From: JBBQWZ01 sp038210135
Lineage (GTDB): Bacteria > Acidobacteriota > Terriglobia > Bryobacterales > Bryobacteraceae
Direction of reading: 5' to 3'
NCBI GenBank assembly: GCA_038210135.1
Contig: JBBQWZ010000028.1
Span: forward strand, 21,985-85,984
Length of the DNA stretch: 64,000 nt
The notes beneath the pieces are model-generated. The model ran no database searches. It had not been told where the DNA came from and saw only the letters and a list, made by a program, of their open reading frames with translations. Numbering within the stretch: the stretch's first letter is position 1; every line of letters starts with the position of its first letter. The position numbers and the translations under genes were made by a program. Shown piece after piece: positions 26,025 through 35,825 of this stretch.

Positions 26025-27473
26025 ATGACCGCAGCAACGATTGCAGGAAAAGTCATCCAGGTGGCCGGACCCGCGGTGGACATCGAGTTCCCCGAAGGCC
26101 AGATCCCCGATATCCGCACCGCCATCCGCATCACCAGCGAAGGCTTCAACGCGCCGACGCCCATCGACATTATCTGCGAAGTCGCGCAGCACATCGGCGA
26201 AAGCCGCGTGCGTACCATCGCGCTGCAGCCGACCGAGGGCCTGGTCCGCGGGATGAAAGCGGTGAGCCTCGGACATCCGGTCATGGTGCCGGTCGGCCGC
26301 GAAACACTGGGCCGCATTCTGAACGTCATCGGCGAGCCCGTCGACGAGATGGGTCCGGTGAACACCAAGCTGAAGTATCCGATTCACCGTCCGGCGCCGG
26401 GGTTCGACGAGCAATCGACCGAACTCCAAATGTTCGAGACGGGCATCAAGGTCATCGATCTTCTTGAGCCGTACCTCAAGGGCGGAAAGATCGGCCTGTT
26501 CGGCGGAGCCGGCGTCGGCAAGACCGTGGTCATCATGGAGCTGATCAACAACCTCGCGAAAGAGCACGGCGGCGTTTCGGTGTTCGCCGGCGTCGGAGAA
26601 CGTACTCGCGAAGGCAACGATCTCTGGCTCGAATTCCAGGAATCGGGCGTCATCGATCCGCACGATTTCACGAAATCTAAAGCCGCCCTAATCTACGGAC
26701 AGATGACCGAGCCTCCAGGAGCCCGCCTCCGCGTCGGCCTCACCGGGCTGACCGTCGCCGAGTATTTCCGCGACGAAGAGAAGCAGGACGTGCTGCTGTT
26801 CATCGATAACGTGTTCCGCTTTACCCAGGCCGGTTCCGAAGTTTCGGCGCTGCTCGGACGCATGCCGTCCGCCGTCGGATACCAACCCAATCTCGCCACC
26901 GAGATGGGCGAAATGCAGGAGCGCATCACGTCGACGCGCAACGGTTCGATCACTTCGGTGCAGGCGATTTACGTACCTGCCGATGATTACACCGATCCGG
27001 CTCCGGCAACTACCTTCGCTCACCTCGATGCGACCACCAACCTTTCGCGCGACATCGCTGCGCTGGGTATCTATCCGGCGGTAGATCCGCTGGCTTCGTC
27101 TTCGCGTATTTTGGACGCGCGCATCATCGGCGAAGAGCACTACAACGTCGCGCAGAAGGTGAAGCAGACGCTGCAGAAATACAAAGATCTGCAGGACATC
27201 ATCGCGATTCTCGGTATCGACGAGCTGTCTGAAGAAGACAAGCTGTCCGTCAACCGCGCGCGCCGCTTGCAGAACTTCCTCTCGCAGCCGTTCTTCGTTG
27301 CTGAACAGTTCACCGGCTTCAAGGGCAAGTACGTGAAGGTTGCGGACACCGTTCGCAGCTTCAAGGAAATCGTCGAAGGCAAACACGACGAAGTTCCGGT
27401 GCAGAACTTCTACATGAAGGGCTCGATTGAAGAAGTCCTCGAGTCATGGGAAGAGCAGAAGAAAAAAGGGTAA
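26025..27473 (+). CDS. atpD: ATP synthase F1 subunit beta
   Basis: 482 residues. Catalytic subunit. Walker A GGAGVGKT, the GERTREGNDL motif with catalytic Glu, the Walker B strand DVLLFIDNVFRFTQAGSEVS and the C-terminal DELSEEDK (DELSEED loop, target of epsilon inhibition) are all present. GAGAGG precedes the ATG by 6-7 bases. The 57-base gap after atpG holds only GC-rich sequence. Confidence 0.97.
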   Translation: MTAATIAGKVIQVAGPAVDIEFPEGQIPDIRTAIRITSEGFNAPTPIDIICEVAQHIGESRVRTIALQPTEGLVRGMKAVSLGHPVMVPVGRETLGRILNVIGEPVDEMGPVNTKLKYPIHRPAPGFDEQSTELQMFETGIKVIDLLEPYLKGGKIGLFGGAGVGKTVVIMELINNLAKEHGGVSVFAGVGERTREGNDLWLEFQESGVIDPHDFTKSKAALIYGQMTEPPGARLRVGLTGLTVAEYFRDEEKQDVLLFIDNVFRFTQAGSEVSALLGRMPSAVGYQPNLATEMGEMQERITSTRNGSITSVQAIYVPADDYTDPAPATTFAHLDATTNLSRDIAALGIYPAVDPLASSSRILDARIIGEEHYNVAQKVKQTLQKYKDLQDIIAILGIDELSEEDKLSVNRARRLQNFLSQPFFVAEQFTGFKGKYVKVADTVRSFKEIVEGKHDEVPVQNFYMKGSIEEVLESWEEQKKKG

Positions 27474-27480
27474 CTGACAA

Positions 27481-27897
27481 GTGGCTTTCACGTTTGAACT
27501 CGAAGTCGCGACGCCTGAACGATCGCTCGTCAAAGAGCAGGTGGAAGAGGCACAGATCCCCTGCAAAGACGGCTACGTCGGGGTCCTGCCGGAGCACGCC
27601 GCGCTGCTGTCGGAACTCGGGTACGGTGCGCTAACGTATCGTACCGGCGGCCGAACGGAAGTCCTGGCGGTCCACGGCGGGTATCTGCAAATTCAGAACA
27701 ACGTCGTCCGCGTTCTTTCGGACGTCGCGGAACCGGCCCACGAAATCAACCTCACGCGCGCGCAGGAATCTCTGCGCAAAGCGAAAGCGGAGATGATCGA
27801 TTCGGTCGGCATCGATATCGCCTCCGCGCTCAGCGCCGTCCTGCGCGCCGAGGCGCGCATCAGCGCCGCGGAAGCGGCGGCGAAGAAATCCTCGTAA
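27481..27897 (+). CDS. atpC: ATP synthase F1 subunit epsilon
   Basis: 138 residues from a GTG start 7 bases after atpD. A beta-sandwich N-terminal domain (ELEVATPERSLVKEQVEEAQ, DGYVGVLPEHAALLSELGYG) is followed by two C-terminal helices (residues about 92-138). Epsilon couples and inhibits F1. It ends the operon; the next gene is convergent and only 15 bases away. Confidence 0.93.
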   Translation: MAFTFELEVATPERSLVKEQVEEAQIPCKDGYVGVLPEHAALLSELGYGALTYRTGGRTEVLAVHGGYLQIQNNVVRVLSDVAEPAHEINLTRAQESLRKAKAEMIDSVGIDIASALSAVLRAEARISAAEAAAKKSS

Positions 27898-27912
27898 GGG
27901 CTGCGGCCGCTG

Positions 27913-29079
27913 TCAGAGCGACCGCAGGAACGCCATCAGCCACGAGCGATCTCCAGCGGACAGTTCTCCGAATCGCCTGACCACTCCCGTTGCTTCTCCC
28001 CCATGGCGCAAAATCGCCGCATCGACGGTCGCCGCGGTGCCGTCGTGAAGCAGCGGCCTTCGGAATCGCAGACCCCATAACGGAGCTGTGCGAATCTCCT
28101 GCTCGGTCGCCGCTGCTTGCGGAATTCCGTCGCCCGTGCCAACGTCGTGCAGCAGCAGGTCGGAAAAGAGCGCAACCTGCTTACGATCGAAGACCGGGTT
28201 CTTGCTGGTCCCCGTCAGCAGCACCGGAGTATGGCAGGAAGCGCATCCAATCGACTGGAAAATCACATCGCCCGCGCGAACGGCGTCGTCGATGAAGCCC
28301 CGCTCCGGAGGCGCAAGGAAGCGCATGAAGACTTCGAAGCGATCGATTCCTCGCAGGCCGGTCCGGCGGTCGCGCACGTCTTCGATTCCGGTTCGCGGAC
28401 CCGCGCATAGCTTCAGTTGGGCGGGTGTGAGTCCCAGCGCGACTTCATCCGGAAACAGGTCGTTGGTGATGCCCATTTCATTCCGGTAGGCATCTCCCGC
28501 GAACGAGAGCAGCGTCGCCTGCTGCGCCTTCCAGCCGAATCGTCCAATGCGTTCGCGGCCGGAAGCCACGTCCACGATGCGCGCGGCGCGCCCGCGGATT
28601 CCGTCGCCATTCCGATCGCCGGGATCTTCAAGGGCCAGGATCGTCTCGTCCGGAATGGCCTCGATCAATCCGGCGCCGAACAGCGGCGTGGGCGCCCGTC
28701 GCGCGATTACATTCGCCTCCGGCGGAATCTGTACCTGACAGCGGTGGTCCGGGATCGAGAACAGGTGATAGAGGGTGCCACCATTCAGTTCGTGAAACTT
28801 TCCGTCTTCGTCGCGATAGCCGCCGCGGATTTCGGTCATCGCGCTGACTCCGCCGACCGACGGAATCGAATGACAGACGGCGCAACTGGTGCCGTTGAAC
28901 GCGGGACCTAAGCCGTCGTCGGCGGATTCGACCGACTTGAAGTCGGCGAGGCCGATTCGAAACAACTCGAGTTCCGTGGCGCTGATTCCGGCGAGCGGTC
29001 CGCCAGGGATATTTACCGGGGTCGATTGGCCGCTCAAGAGGAGCGCACAAAGCAGACACGAACTCAACCACCGCCGCAT
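27913..29079 (-). CDS. Di-haem cytochrome c protein, DUF1111 (DHOR) family
   Basis: 388 residues with a signal peptide. Two c-type haem sites are visible: CAVCH at 66-70 and CASCH at 279-283. The family (PF06537, putative thiol oxidoreductase or peroxidase) is distantly MauG/CcpA-like and periplasmic. FGWKAQQATLLSFAGDAYRN and the PLWGLRFRRPLLHDG block are family hallmarks. ATG 29079 is preferred over the longer frame because it follows GAGGTGAAGTG and shares one base with the stop of the cupredoxin gene. Last gene of a three-gene operon. Confidence 0.85.
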   Translation of the reverse strand: MRRWLSSCLLCALLLSGQSTPVNIPGGPLAGISATELELFRIGLADFKSVESADDGLGPAFNGTSCAVCHSIPSVGGVSAMTEIRGGYRDEDGKFHELNGGTLYHLFSIPDHRCQVQIPPEANVIARRAPTPLFGAGLIEAIPDETILALEDPGDRNGDGIRGRAARIVDVASGRERIGRFGWKAQQATLLSFAGDAYRNEMGITNDLFPDEVALGLTPAQLKLCAGPRTGIEDVRDRRTGLRGIDRFEVFMRFLAPPERGFIDDAVRAGDVIFQSIGCASCHTPVLLTGTSKNPVFDRKQVALFSDLLLHDVGTGDGIPQAAATEQEIRTAPLWGLRFRRPLLHDGTAATVDAAILRHGGEATGVVRRFGELSAGDRSWLMAFLRSL

Positions 29080-29426
29080 CACTTCACCTCGATGTAGCCG
29101 CGCATCAGGTTGTGCCCCGCTCCACACGGACGCGAGCATTCAAAGACGAAACGGCCTTTTTCTTTGGCGATGAATCGCACTTTCGCATCACCGCGTCCTC
29201 CAGGCGGAATCGCGATGTCGATCCCGGTCCCGGCGATCTTGAAGCCGTGATCGGTGTCGTCACTCGTCAGGACGAACTCGATCAATTGACCCTGCTTCAC
29301 GGTGACTTTCGACGGGTTGAAGGCGAAGCGCTCCGCCGTGATCGTGATGACGCGATCCGGCTTACGTTCGGCGTCCTGCGCGACGGCCAACGTCGTCATC
29401 GTGACCAGCAAGAAAATGAGCTTCAT
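29079..29426 (-). CDS. Small periplasmic CuA-type cupredoxin
   Basis: 115 residues: signal peptide (1-16) plus one cupredoxin domain. The C-terminus carries CSRPCGAGHNLM (C97, C101, H105, M108) and an upstream H60, the full ligand set of the binuclear CuA centre of cytochrome oxidase subunit II or nitrous-oxide reductase. There is no membrane hairpin and no oxidase gene nearby, so this is a free-standing CuA electron carrier rather than a CoxB. The longer frame reading back into the barrel gene is not used: the start ATG 29426 lies 1 base after that gene's stop. Confidence 0.8.
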   Translation of the reverse strand: MKLIFLLVTMTTLAVAQDAERKPDRVITITAERFAFNPSKVTVKQGQLIEFVLTSDDTDHGFKIAGTGIDIAIPPGGRGDAKVRFIAKEKGRFVFECSRPCGAGHNLMRGYIEVK

Positions 29427-29427
29427 C

Positions 29428-30849
29428 TTAAAACCACCATCCAATTCCCAGATTGATTCCGTCCACGGCGCGGACGACCGCGCTGCGGTTGCGGTTGAAT
29501 ACATAGTCGAATTTGATCGCGACGTCGGCGATCGGCTTCAGCGTAACGCCGGTCACCCACGACGACCGGTCGAATTCCGGAAGCGCGACGAAACCCGGCG
29601 CCATGCGGAACTGCGTGTTGTAGCTCTCGTAGCGGCCGAAAGCAATCAGGTCCATGCGGACCTTGCGAGGCAGCACGTGGACCGCTGGCTCCATGTAATA
29701 GCCGCGCATCTGACGCCCCACGTTCGGATTGACACCAGTTTGCCGCTCGAGGAATCGATTCAGCTCCGCCGTCCGCGAGATCCACGTCTGCGCGAACAGT
29801 CCTCGGAAATCGAACCGGCGGAAGCTGTAGCGTCCGTCGAATTCGCCGATGGTGACGCCCGGATTGACGCCCCGTGTCCGGAAACCAGCGTGTCCCGTGT
29901 AGAAGCTCGTACCCAGGGTCAAGCGCCGGACTCCGGCATACTCGACGCGCGCCATCTTCGCGGGATTTCTAAGCGAGCCATCGAAGCCATTCGTCTTGCC
30001 TTCCGCGAGACCGAACTCCGCGCCGAAACGGCTCGCATCGAGCGACGACGCGACGTACGCGCGATAGCGGAACCCTCTGCCAAGATCACCTGTCAAGCCG
30101 ACACCAAGCTCCCGCCAGGTGGTCGGAATAATGACGGTTTCGACGAAGGTCCGCTCGACGCCGTTGAAAGAGGGGGGCTCGTGGCGCTCATTCTGAATGC
30201 CCATGGGAGTCAGCAGCATTCCCGCGCGGAAATTCATCCAGGGCTTGACGAGGAAATCGACGTAGGCTTGTTCAACGGCCAGCTCGCCCGTCGATTCGCC
30301 GCCCGCCACCAGAGCATGCTCGACCTCCAACTCGCTCCAGAATTTGATCCGGTCGGAGAAGCTGTGTCCGAATAGCAGGACGAAGCGATGAAAGTCGGGC
30401 CGGAACGCATCGCCGCGGTCCTTGTTGGCATGCATCTCCATGTAGCCGGCAAAGGGAAGTCGCGTCTCCGCGTCAGCGGATTTTTGGAAATCGCCGCTCA
30501 CCGAAACAGACTCGAGACCGCTGCCAGTGGTCCCTGATTTCGAAAGCCCGCCCGGAGCAGGGAAAAGTCCGGCTCCGCTAGCCGAGGCGATGACGGGCGG
30601 TGTTTCGCCGCCACCGGAACGCCGCGCCAGCAGAGCGTCCATCTTCAACTCCAGGTCTAGGATTCGCTGAGCCAAGTCACCGGCCGACAAATTCGTGGCG
30701 AAACTTGGATCCAGCAGCCGTAGCTTTCGCTCTACCTCGGTGACCCGCCGCGCCAGATCCGGCTCAGTTTGTCCGAATCCATGCGCTGCGAACGCGAAGG
30801 TACAGAAACAAAACGCCAGCGGCCTCACCCAAAGCGAACAAGTTAACAT
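29428..30849 (-). CDS. Outer-membrane beta-barrel, porin-like
   Basis: 473 residues. A signal peptide is followed by a coiled-coil-like region (DLARRVTEVERKLRLLDP and a second LAQRILDLELKMDALLARR), a Ser/Gly-rich linker, and about 340 residues of alternating beta-strand sequence ending in Phe after GIGWW, the outer-membrane insertion signal. An N-terminal coiled coil plus barrel resembles phosphate-selective or OprP-like porins. ATG 30849 gives a good signal peptide; ATG 30864 is also possible. First gene of the operon with the CuA and di-haem genes. Confidence 0.75.
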   Translation of the reverse strand: MLTCSLWVRPLAFCFCTFAFAAHGFGQTEPDLARRVTEVERKLRLLDPSFATNLSAGDLAQRILDLELKMDALLARRSGGGETPPVIASASGAGLFPAPGGLSKSGTTGSGLESVSVSGDFQKSADAETRLPFAGYMEMHANKDRGDAFRPDFHRFVLLFGHSFSDRIKFWSELEVEHALVAGGESTGELAVEQAYVDFLVKPWMNFRAGMLLTPMGIQNERHEPPSFNGVERTFVETVIIPTTWRELGVGLTGDLGRGFRYRAYVASSLDASRFGAEFGLAEGKTNGFDGSLRNPAKMARVEYAGVRRLTLGTSFYTGHAGFRTRGVNPGVTIGEFDGRYSFRRFDFRGLFAQTWISRTAELNRFLERQTGVNPNVGRQMRGYYMEPAVHVLPRKVRMDLIAFGRYESYNTQFRMAPGFVALPEFDRSSWVTGVTLKPIADVAIKFDYVFNRNRSAVVRAVDGINLGIGWWF

Positions 30850-31049
30850 ATCATCGAAGTCCAATCCAGTTACGATTAATTCAGATTAGTTTACTATAGT
30901 TAACCGATCCACGGGAAGTGGAGTAGTTGACGGTCCGATGGCGACTGGGCACGTTAATTCTCGTTCAGATCCGGCCAGTTAGGCCGCCCTGGGCGAACAA
31001 ACATCAACTTTCATGCCGGTTGTGCGTTTAATAGAGTAGGCAGGAATCA
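30850..31049. other. Divergent intergenic region
   Basis: Separates the minus-strand barrel operon from the plus-strand DUF1800 gene. It is AT-richer than its neighbours on the left half (TTACTATAGTTAACC near 30890), consistent with minus-strand promoter elements, and ends with AGGAATCA as the DUF1800 ribosome-binding site. No gene or strong hairpin seen. Confidence 0.4.
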
Positions 31050-32954
31050 ATGCTGATCAGATCCGTCCTAGCAGTCATCCTTTCGTTCTCACTCGCGGCG
31101 CCGAGTCTTCCCGGCAAGACTACCAAGCCGAAGGCCGTAAAAGAGAAATCCGGCGACGACCTAAAGCTGTTTTCGGTCAAGTTGAACAAGGACGAACAGA
31201 TCCGTTTCGCGTTGGACCGGCTGACGTTCGGCCCGAGGGTTGGCGATTTTGAAGCGGTGAAAAAGGTCGGTGTTAAGAAGTGGATCGACCTGCAGTTGCA
31301 TCCGGACAAAATCAAGGAGAATCCGGTGCTCGAAGCCAAGCTCGCGCCACTGGATTCCCTGCGCATGACGGAGAAGGAAGCCGGGCAGAATTATCCCACG
31401 CAACAGCTGATTGCCCAGGTCGCCCGTGGACGCGCTCCGCTGCCGGAGGATCCGATTACGCGATCCGCCGTCGAGCGGCTGGTCCAACGATACAAGGTGA
31501 AGAAAACCGAAGGAAAAGAGGCAGCGACGCGGGAAGAAGACATGATCGAGCCGGCGGTTTCGCTTGAGGATCTTCTCACCGCCGACGACATTAAGACGTT
31601 GCGGAATGGTAAGCCGGACGATCGCAAGGCGATCCTGGCGAAGTTCGACGAAGACAAGTATGAGCAGCTTGCGATTGCGCTTCCGCAGGGAATGCGGTTC
31701 GGCAATATGCCGTTCGCGCCGCTTCCGCTACGCCGCATGTTCATGAAAGCCACTGCGCCGCAGCAGATTCTGGCGAATGATTTGAATGAAGGCAAACTGT
31801 TCCGCGCCTCGTATTCGAACCGTCAGCTGGAAGAGCTGATGGTGGACTTCTGGTACAACCATTTCAACGTGTATCTGGATAAGGGCTCCGACCGGCTTTT
31901 CGTCCCGACTTACGAGCGCGACGCGATCCGGCCCTATGTGTTCGCGAACTTCCACGACCTGCTGAAGGCCACTTCGGAAAGTCCCGCGATGTTGTTTTAC
32001 CTGGACAATTGGCAATCCGTCGGGCCGCCTCCGCCGAACGCGCGTCCCGCTGCCAAGAATGCGCCGAAGCGTCCGGTTCGCGGACTGAACGAGAACTACG
32101 GTCGTGAGCTTCTTGAGCTTCACACGCTTGGCGTGGACGGCGGCTACACGCAGAAAGATATCATCGAAGTCGCACGCTGCTTCACTGGCTGGACGATTCG
32201 TGAGCCGCGGCTCGGCGGTGGATTCTGGTACAACGACAAGGTCCACGATAAGGGCGAGAAGGTGGTCCTCGGGGTTACGATTCCGGCCGGCGGCGGCAAA
32301 GAAGACGGCGAGAAGGTGCTGGACATTCTGATGAAGCATCCTTCGACAGCGAAGTTCATTTCGCGGAAGCTGGCCACGCGATTCGTTTCCGACAATCCGC
32401 CCGCCGCGCTGGTGGATCGGATGGCGCAGACGTTTACGGCGAGCTCCGGCGACATCCGCCTGGTGATGAAAACCATGCTTGAATCCAAGGAATTCTGGTC
32501 GCGCGGCGCAGAGCACGCGAAGATCAAGACTCCGTTTGAAATGGTCGCGAGCGCTATCCGCGCCGTCGGAGCGGAGATCGATTTCGGTTCGAATCTCGCG
32601 AATCAGCTTCAGCAATTGGGACAGCCGCTGTACCGCAAAGTAGAGCCGACGGGCTATTCCGCGGTAAATGCGGAGTGGGTGAACTCGGCTGCACTGTTAG
32701 GCCGGATGAATTTCGCGCTCGCTTTGGCACAGAACAAAGTCGCCGGCGTAACAGTAGATACGGCGAGGTTCCCGGAATCGACCGATACGCTCGTCATCGC
32801 GCGCCAATTACTGAACCGCGAAGTGACGCCGGCGACGCGAGCTGCGATCGCACTCGCGCTCGACGAGCAGTTGAAGAAGAACCCGAAAGCGAAACCATCG
32901 CCGGCGTTGATTGCCGGATTGATTCTAGGTTCGCCCGACTTTCAGCGTAAGTAA
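31050..32954 (+). CDS. DUF1800 family secreted protein
   Basis: 634 residues with a signal peptide. The family mark is an N-terminal DEQIRFALDRLTFGPR and the central LMVDFWYNHFNVYLDKG, NENYGRELLELHTLGVDGGY and ARCFTGW blocks. DUF1800 genes nearly always stand next to a DUF1501 gene, as here, 18 bases downstream. Their function is unknown; they are large periplasmic proteins abundant in Acidobacteriota and Planctomycetota. Confidence 0.9.
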   Translation: MLIRSVLAVILSFSLAAPSLPGKTTKPKAVKEKSGDDLKLFSVKLNKDEQIRFALDRLTFGPRVGDFEAVKKVGVKKWIDLQLHPDKIKENPVLEAKLAPLDSLRMTEKEAGQNYPTQQLIAQVARGRAPLPEDPITRSAVERLVQRYKVKKTEGKEAATREEDMIEPAVSLEDLLTADDIKTLRNGKPDDRKAILAKFDEDKYEQLAIALPQGMRFGNMPFAPLPLRRMFMKATAPQQILANDLNEGKLFRASYSNRQLEELMVDFWYNHFNVYLDKGSDRLFVPTYERDAIRPYVFANFHDLLKATSESPAMLFYLDNWQSVGPPPPNARPAAKNAPKRPVRGLNENYGRELLELHTLGVDGGYTQKDIIEVARCFTGWTIREPRLGGGFWYNDKVHDKGEKVVLGVTIPAGGGKEDGEKVLDILMKHPSTAKFISRKLATRFVSDNPPAALVDRMAQTFTASSGDIRLVMKTMLESKEFWSRGAEHAKIKTPFEMVASAIRAVGAEIDFGSNLANQLQQLGQPLYRKVEPTGYSAVNAEWVNSAALLGRMNFALALAQNKVAGVTVDTARFPESTDTLVIARQLLNREVTPATRAAIALALDEQLKKNPKAKPSPALIAGLILGSPDFQRK

Positions 32955-32972
32955 GAGATCAGGAGACCAGTC

Positions 32973-34214
32973 ATGAATTCCCGACGCTTCTTTCTGAAGA
33001 GCTCCGCGCTCGCAATGGCCGGAATCGGCGCTGCGCCGTTGTGGCTCGAACGCGCACTGTATGCCGCCGACGCTCCGAGTCCGCGCAAGAAAATCCTGGT
33101 TGCCCTTTTCCAGCGCGGTGCTATGGACGGGCTCAATGTGGTCGTGCCGTTTGGCGATCCGAATTACTACGCGCTTCGCCCAACGATTGCGATTCCGAAA
33201 CCCAACGGCACTAACGACGCGGCTCTCGATCTTGATGGCTATTTCGGACTGCATCCTTCGCTCGCGCCGATGAAGCAAATCTGGGATGCGAAGCAGTTGG
33301 CGATCGTCCAGGCGGTGGGGTCGCCAGACACGACGCGCTCGCATTTCGACGCGCAGGATTACATGGAATCCGGCACGCCGGGCCGCAAGGCGACGTCCGA
33401 CGGCTGGTTGAATCGCGCGCTGCCTCCGGTGCAAGGCCGTCCATCGCCAGTGCGTGCCGTTAGCCTTGGACCCGCCCTTGCGCGGACTCTGCGCGGTCGG
33501 CAGGACGCGGTCGCGGTCAACAACCTTTCGGACTTCCAGGTCCGCGACACGCGCGGCGCCAGTGGCTTTGAAAGTATGTACGCGGGAAGCATGGACAAGG
33601 TCCTGAACGGAACTGGCCGCGAGACGTTTGAGGCGGTGAAGACGATTCAGGCGATCCAGAAGACTGCGTACGTCCCCTCGAACGGGGCGAAGTATCCGAA
33701 CGGGCGGCTCGGTCCGGCGATGCAGCAGATTGCGCGGCTGATCAAAGCGGACGTTGGCCTCGAGGTGGCTTTCGCTGACATGGGCGGGTGGGATACGCAC
33801 GTCAACGAAGTCGCGCAGAAGACAACCCAGGGCCAATTGGCGAATTTGCTCAACGAATTCGGTAGCGCGCTGGGTGCGTTCTATCAGGATATGGGCGACC
33901 GCATGGCCGACATCACGGTTGTGACCATGTCCGAATTTGGCCGCACGGCGAAAGAGAACGGGAATCGCGGAACGGATCACGGTCACGCGAATTCGATGTT
34001 CGTGTTCGGCGGCGAAGTGAAGGGCGGCAAGGTATACGGCGATTGGCCGGGCCTCGACAAGGATCAGCTGTACGAAGGCCGCGACCTCGCGCTTACCACC
34101 GACTTCCGCGACGTTCTCGGCGAAGTGGTCGCGGGTCAACTCGGCAACAAGGACATCCGCAAGGTGTTTCCCGAGTACGATCCGAAGTTCCGCAATCTGC
34201 TGATCAACGCCTAG
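32973..34214 (+). CDS. DUF1501 family protein, Tat-exported
   Basis: 413 residues. The N-terminus has a twin-arginine signal (SRRFFLKSSALAMAG). Conserved segments are LFQRGAMDGLNVVVP, GGWDTHVNE, TVVTMSEFGRTAKENG and GTDHGHANSMFVFGG, the alkaline-phosphatase-like core of DUF1501. Tat export implies folding in the cytoplasm, perhaps with a metal. Partner of the DUF1800 gene just upstream. Confidence 0.92.
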   Translation: MNSRRFFLKSSALAMAGIGAAPLWLERALYAADAPSPRKKILVALFQRGAMDGLNVVVPFGDPNYYALRPTIAIPKPNGTNDAALDLDGYFGLHPSLAPMKQIWDAKQLAIVQAVGSPDTTRSHFDAQDYMESGTPGRKATSDGWLNRALPPVQGRPSPVRAVSLGPALARTLRGRQDAVAVNNLSDFQVRDTRGASGFESMYAGSMDKVLNGTGRETFEAVKTIQAIQKTAYVPSNGAKYPNGRLGPAMQQIARLIKADVGLEVAFADMGGWDTHVNEVAQKTTQGQLANLLNEFGSALGAFYQDMGDRMADITVVTMSEFGRTAKENGNRGTDHGHANSMFVFGGEVKGGKVYGDWPGLDKDQLYEGRDLALTTDFRDVLGEVVAGQLGNKDIRKVFPEYDPKFRNLLINA

Positions 34215-34254
34215 AGAGAATCGAGTGGCGCCTGGGATGCCACACTAGAATCGA

Positions 34255-35010
34255 ATGAGTCGGTTCCAGTGGTGTGGTGTCCTCTTGGCGACTGCGATCG
34301 CAACAGCGCAGGGACCCATTTCGCTTGAGCATCCGGCCGCAGTCGTCGCCTTACAGGGCAACCTCGCGCACGTCCAGGGAATCGACATCGAAGGGCATCT
34401 CCTGTGGGTGAGTTCGGTTGATCGCGAAACGCGGCGTGGATTTCTCGATGTGTTCGATGCGCGGGCCGGCACGCGCATCCGCCACGTCGAGGTGCAGGAC
34501 GGGGAGCGTTTTCACCCCGGCGGCATCTCTCTCGACGGCGATGCCGTTTGGATCCCGGTCGCGGAATACAAGCGTGCGTCGAGCAGCGTGATTCAGAAGC
34601 GGGACAAACGAACGCTGGCACTGCTGGCGAGCTTTCCGGTCGCCGACCACATCGGCTGCATCGCGGCGGGCCGCGGCCGGTTGATTGGCGGGAATTGGGA
34701 CAGCCGCGAATTGTATGAGTGGGACATGAGCGGCAAATTCTTGAACCGTGTAACAAATCCCAGCAAGACTTCCCATCAGGATATGAAACGGCGTGGCAAT
34801 TATCTGGTGGCGTCGGGTCCAACCGGCCCGTTGGCCGGTTTGGTAGAATGGATGGAGTGGCCCTCGTTGCGGGTGGTTCGGAGCCTACGTGTTGGCAAAA
34901 CCGACCGCGATATTCGTTATGCGAATGAGGGAATGACCGTCCGCGGAAGACGGCTCTATTTTTTGCCGGAAGATGGCCCAAGCAGGCTCTTTTTGTTCCG
35001 GCTGCCGTAG
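34255..35010 (+). CDS. Secreted beta-propeller-like protein, function unknown
   Basis: 251 residues with a short signal peptide (cleavage after about residue 18). The sequence has repeated beta-rich stretches (HVQGIDIEGHLLWVSSVD, HPGGISLDGDAVWIPVAEY, ANEGMTVRGRRLYFLPEDG), each with a His/Asn-Gly turn, as in small propellers. It resembles the DUF6454 family in layout, but I cannot confirm that without a search. Same strand as the DUF1501 gene, 40 bases on. Confidence 0.6.
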   Translation: MSRFQWCGVLLATAIATAQGPISLEHPAAVVALQGNLAHVQGIDIEGHLLWVSSVDRETRRGFLDVFDARAGTRIRHVEVQDGERFHPGGISLDGDAVWIPVAEYKRASSSVIQKRDKRTLALLASFPVADHIGCIAAGRGRLIGGNWDSRELYEWDMSGKFLNRVTNPSKTSHQDMKRRGNYLVASGPTGPLAGLVEWMEWPSLRVVRSLRVGKTDRDIRYANEGMTVRGRRLYFLPEDGPSRLFLFRLP

Positions 35011-35213
35011 TTTCAGCCCCTTTCCAGGAATCCGCCAGGTAGCGATTACAAAGTCTTACCAGAAATGCGCATTTTCCTCGAACTTTGGGCTGGTTAACAG
35101 CGTTATCCTAAAAGACGGCGGAATCCTTCGAGGAGGCGAATGCATCCAAGAAGGCATAAACAGTCCCCGTTGACGACGCTAAGTAAGACTCAACTGACTG
35201 TAAGGAGATCGAA

Positions 35214-35543
35214 ATGAAAAAGATTCTGGGTGTTTTGACGGTTTTCGCGATGTCCACCGTGATGTTCGCTGCGGATAGCTATCGCGTGTCGTTGTACCAA
35301 AAGACGACGATTAATGGGACGGAATTCAAGGCCGGCGATATCAAGTTGGAGCTTTCGGGCGACAAGGCGATTCTGAAGCAGGGCAAAATCTCCACCGAGA
35401 TCCCGGTGAAGATCGAAAACGCGAACGACAAATTCATCTACACGACGGTTGCTTATGAGAGCGGCTCGACGCAGGTGAAGGAAATCGTCCTGGCCGGTAC
35501 CACCAAGAAGCTCTTAGTCTCGGGCGCTGTCAGCTCGAAGTAA
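35214..35543 (+). CDS. Small secreted protein, function unknown
   Basis: 109 residues: a signal peptide (1-19, ending MFAAD) and a compact beta-rich domain with many Lys and Thr. Very good ribosome-binding site (AAGGAG, 8 bases before ATG). Such short secreted domains recur in acidobacteria; no catalytic motif is visible. It stands alone, with 200 bases of non-coding DNA before it and the tRNA-Phe after it, so it probably has its own promoter. Confidence 0.65.
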   Translation: MKKILGVLTVFAMSTVMFAADSYRVSLYQKTTINGTEFKAGDIKLELSGDKAILKQGKISTEIPVKIENANDKFIYTTVAYESGSTQVKEIVLAGTTKKLLVSGAVSSK

Positions 35544-35749
35544 CAACCCTCCAGTTTCCGGCAGACGGGCGCACCGCGTCCGGTGAGAACACAGCGCGAA
35601 CGCCACCCCTGGTTCGCGCCCGTCTGTCCTAAACTTCGTTACCCTACACACCAACCCGGCTCTCCAAGGAGCGTTTTCCGCAAAAGCGAAACGTGTCTTG
35701 TGCGAGAAATTTGCTACACTGAAGTCGTTGTTCCCTACGCGAGTCATCC

Positions 35750-35825
<76 letters not shown>

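Noticed and set aside
29302..30375. 357-residue plus-strand frame
   Set aside because: Antisense to the cupredoxin and barrel genes, very Arg-rich, no motif; the minus-strand genes have signal peptides and conserved residues.
32925..34139. 404-residue minus-strand frame
   Set aside because: Shadow of the DUF1501 gene; His/Arg-rich and without family features.
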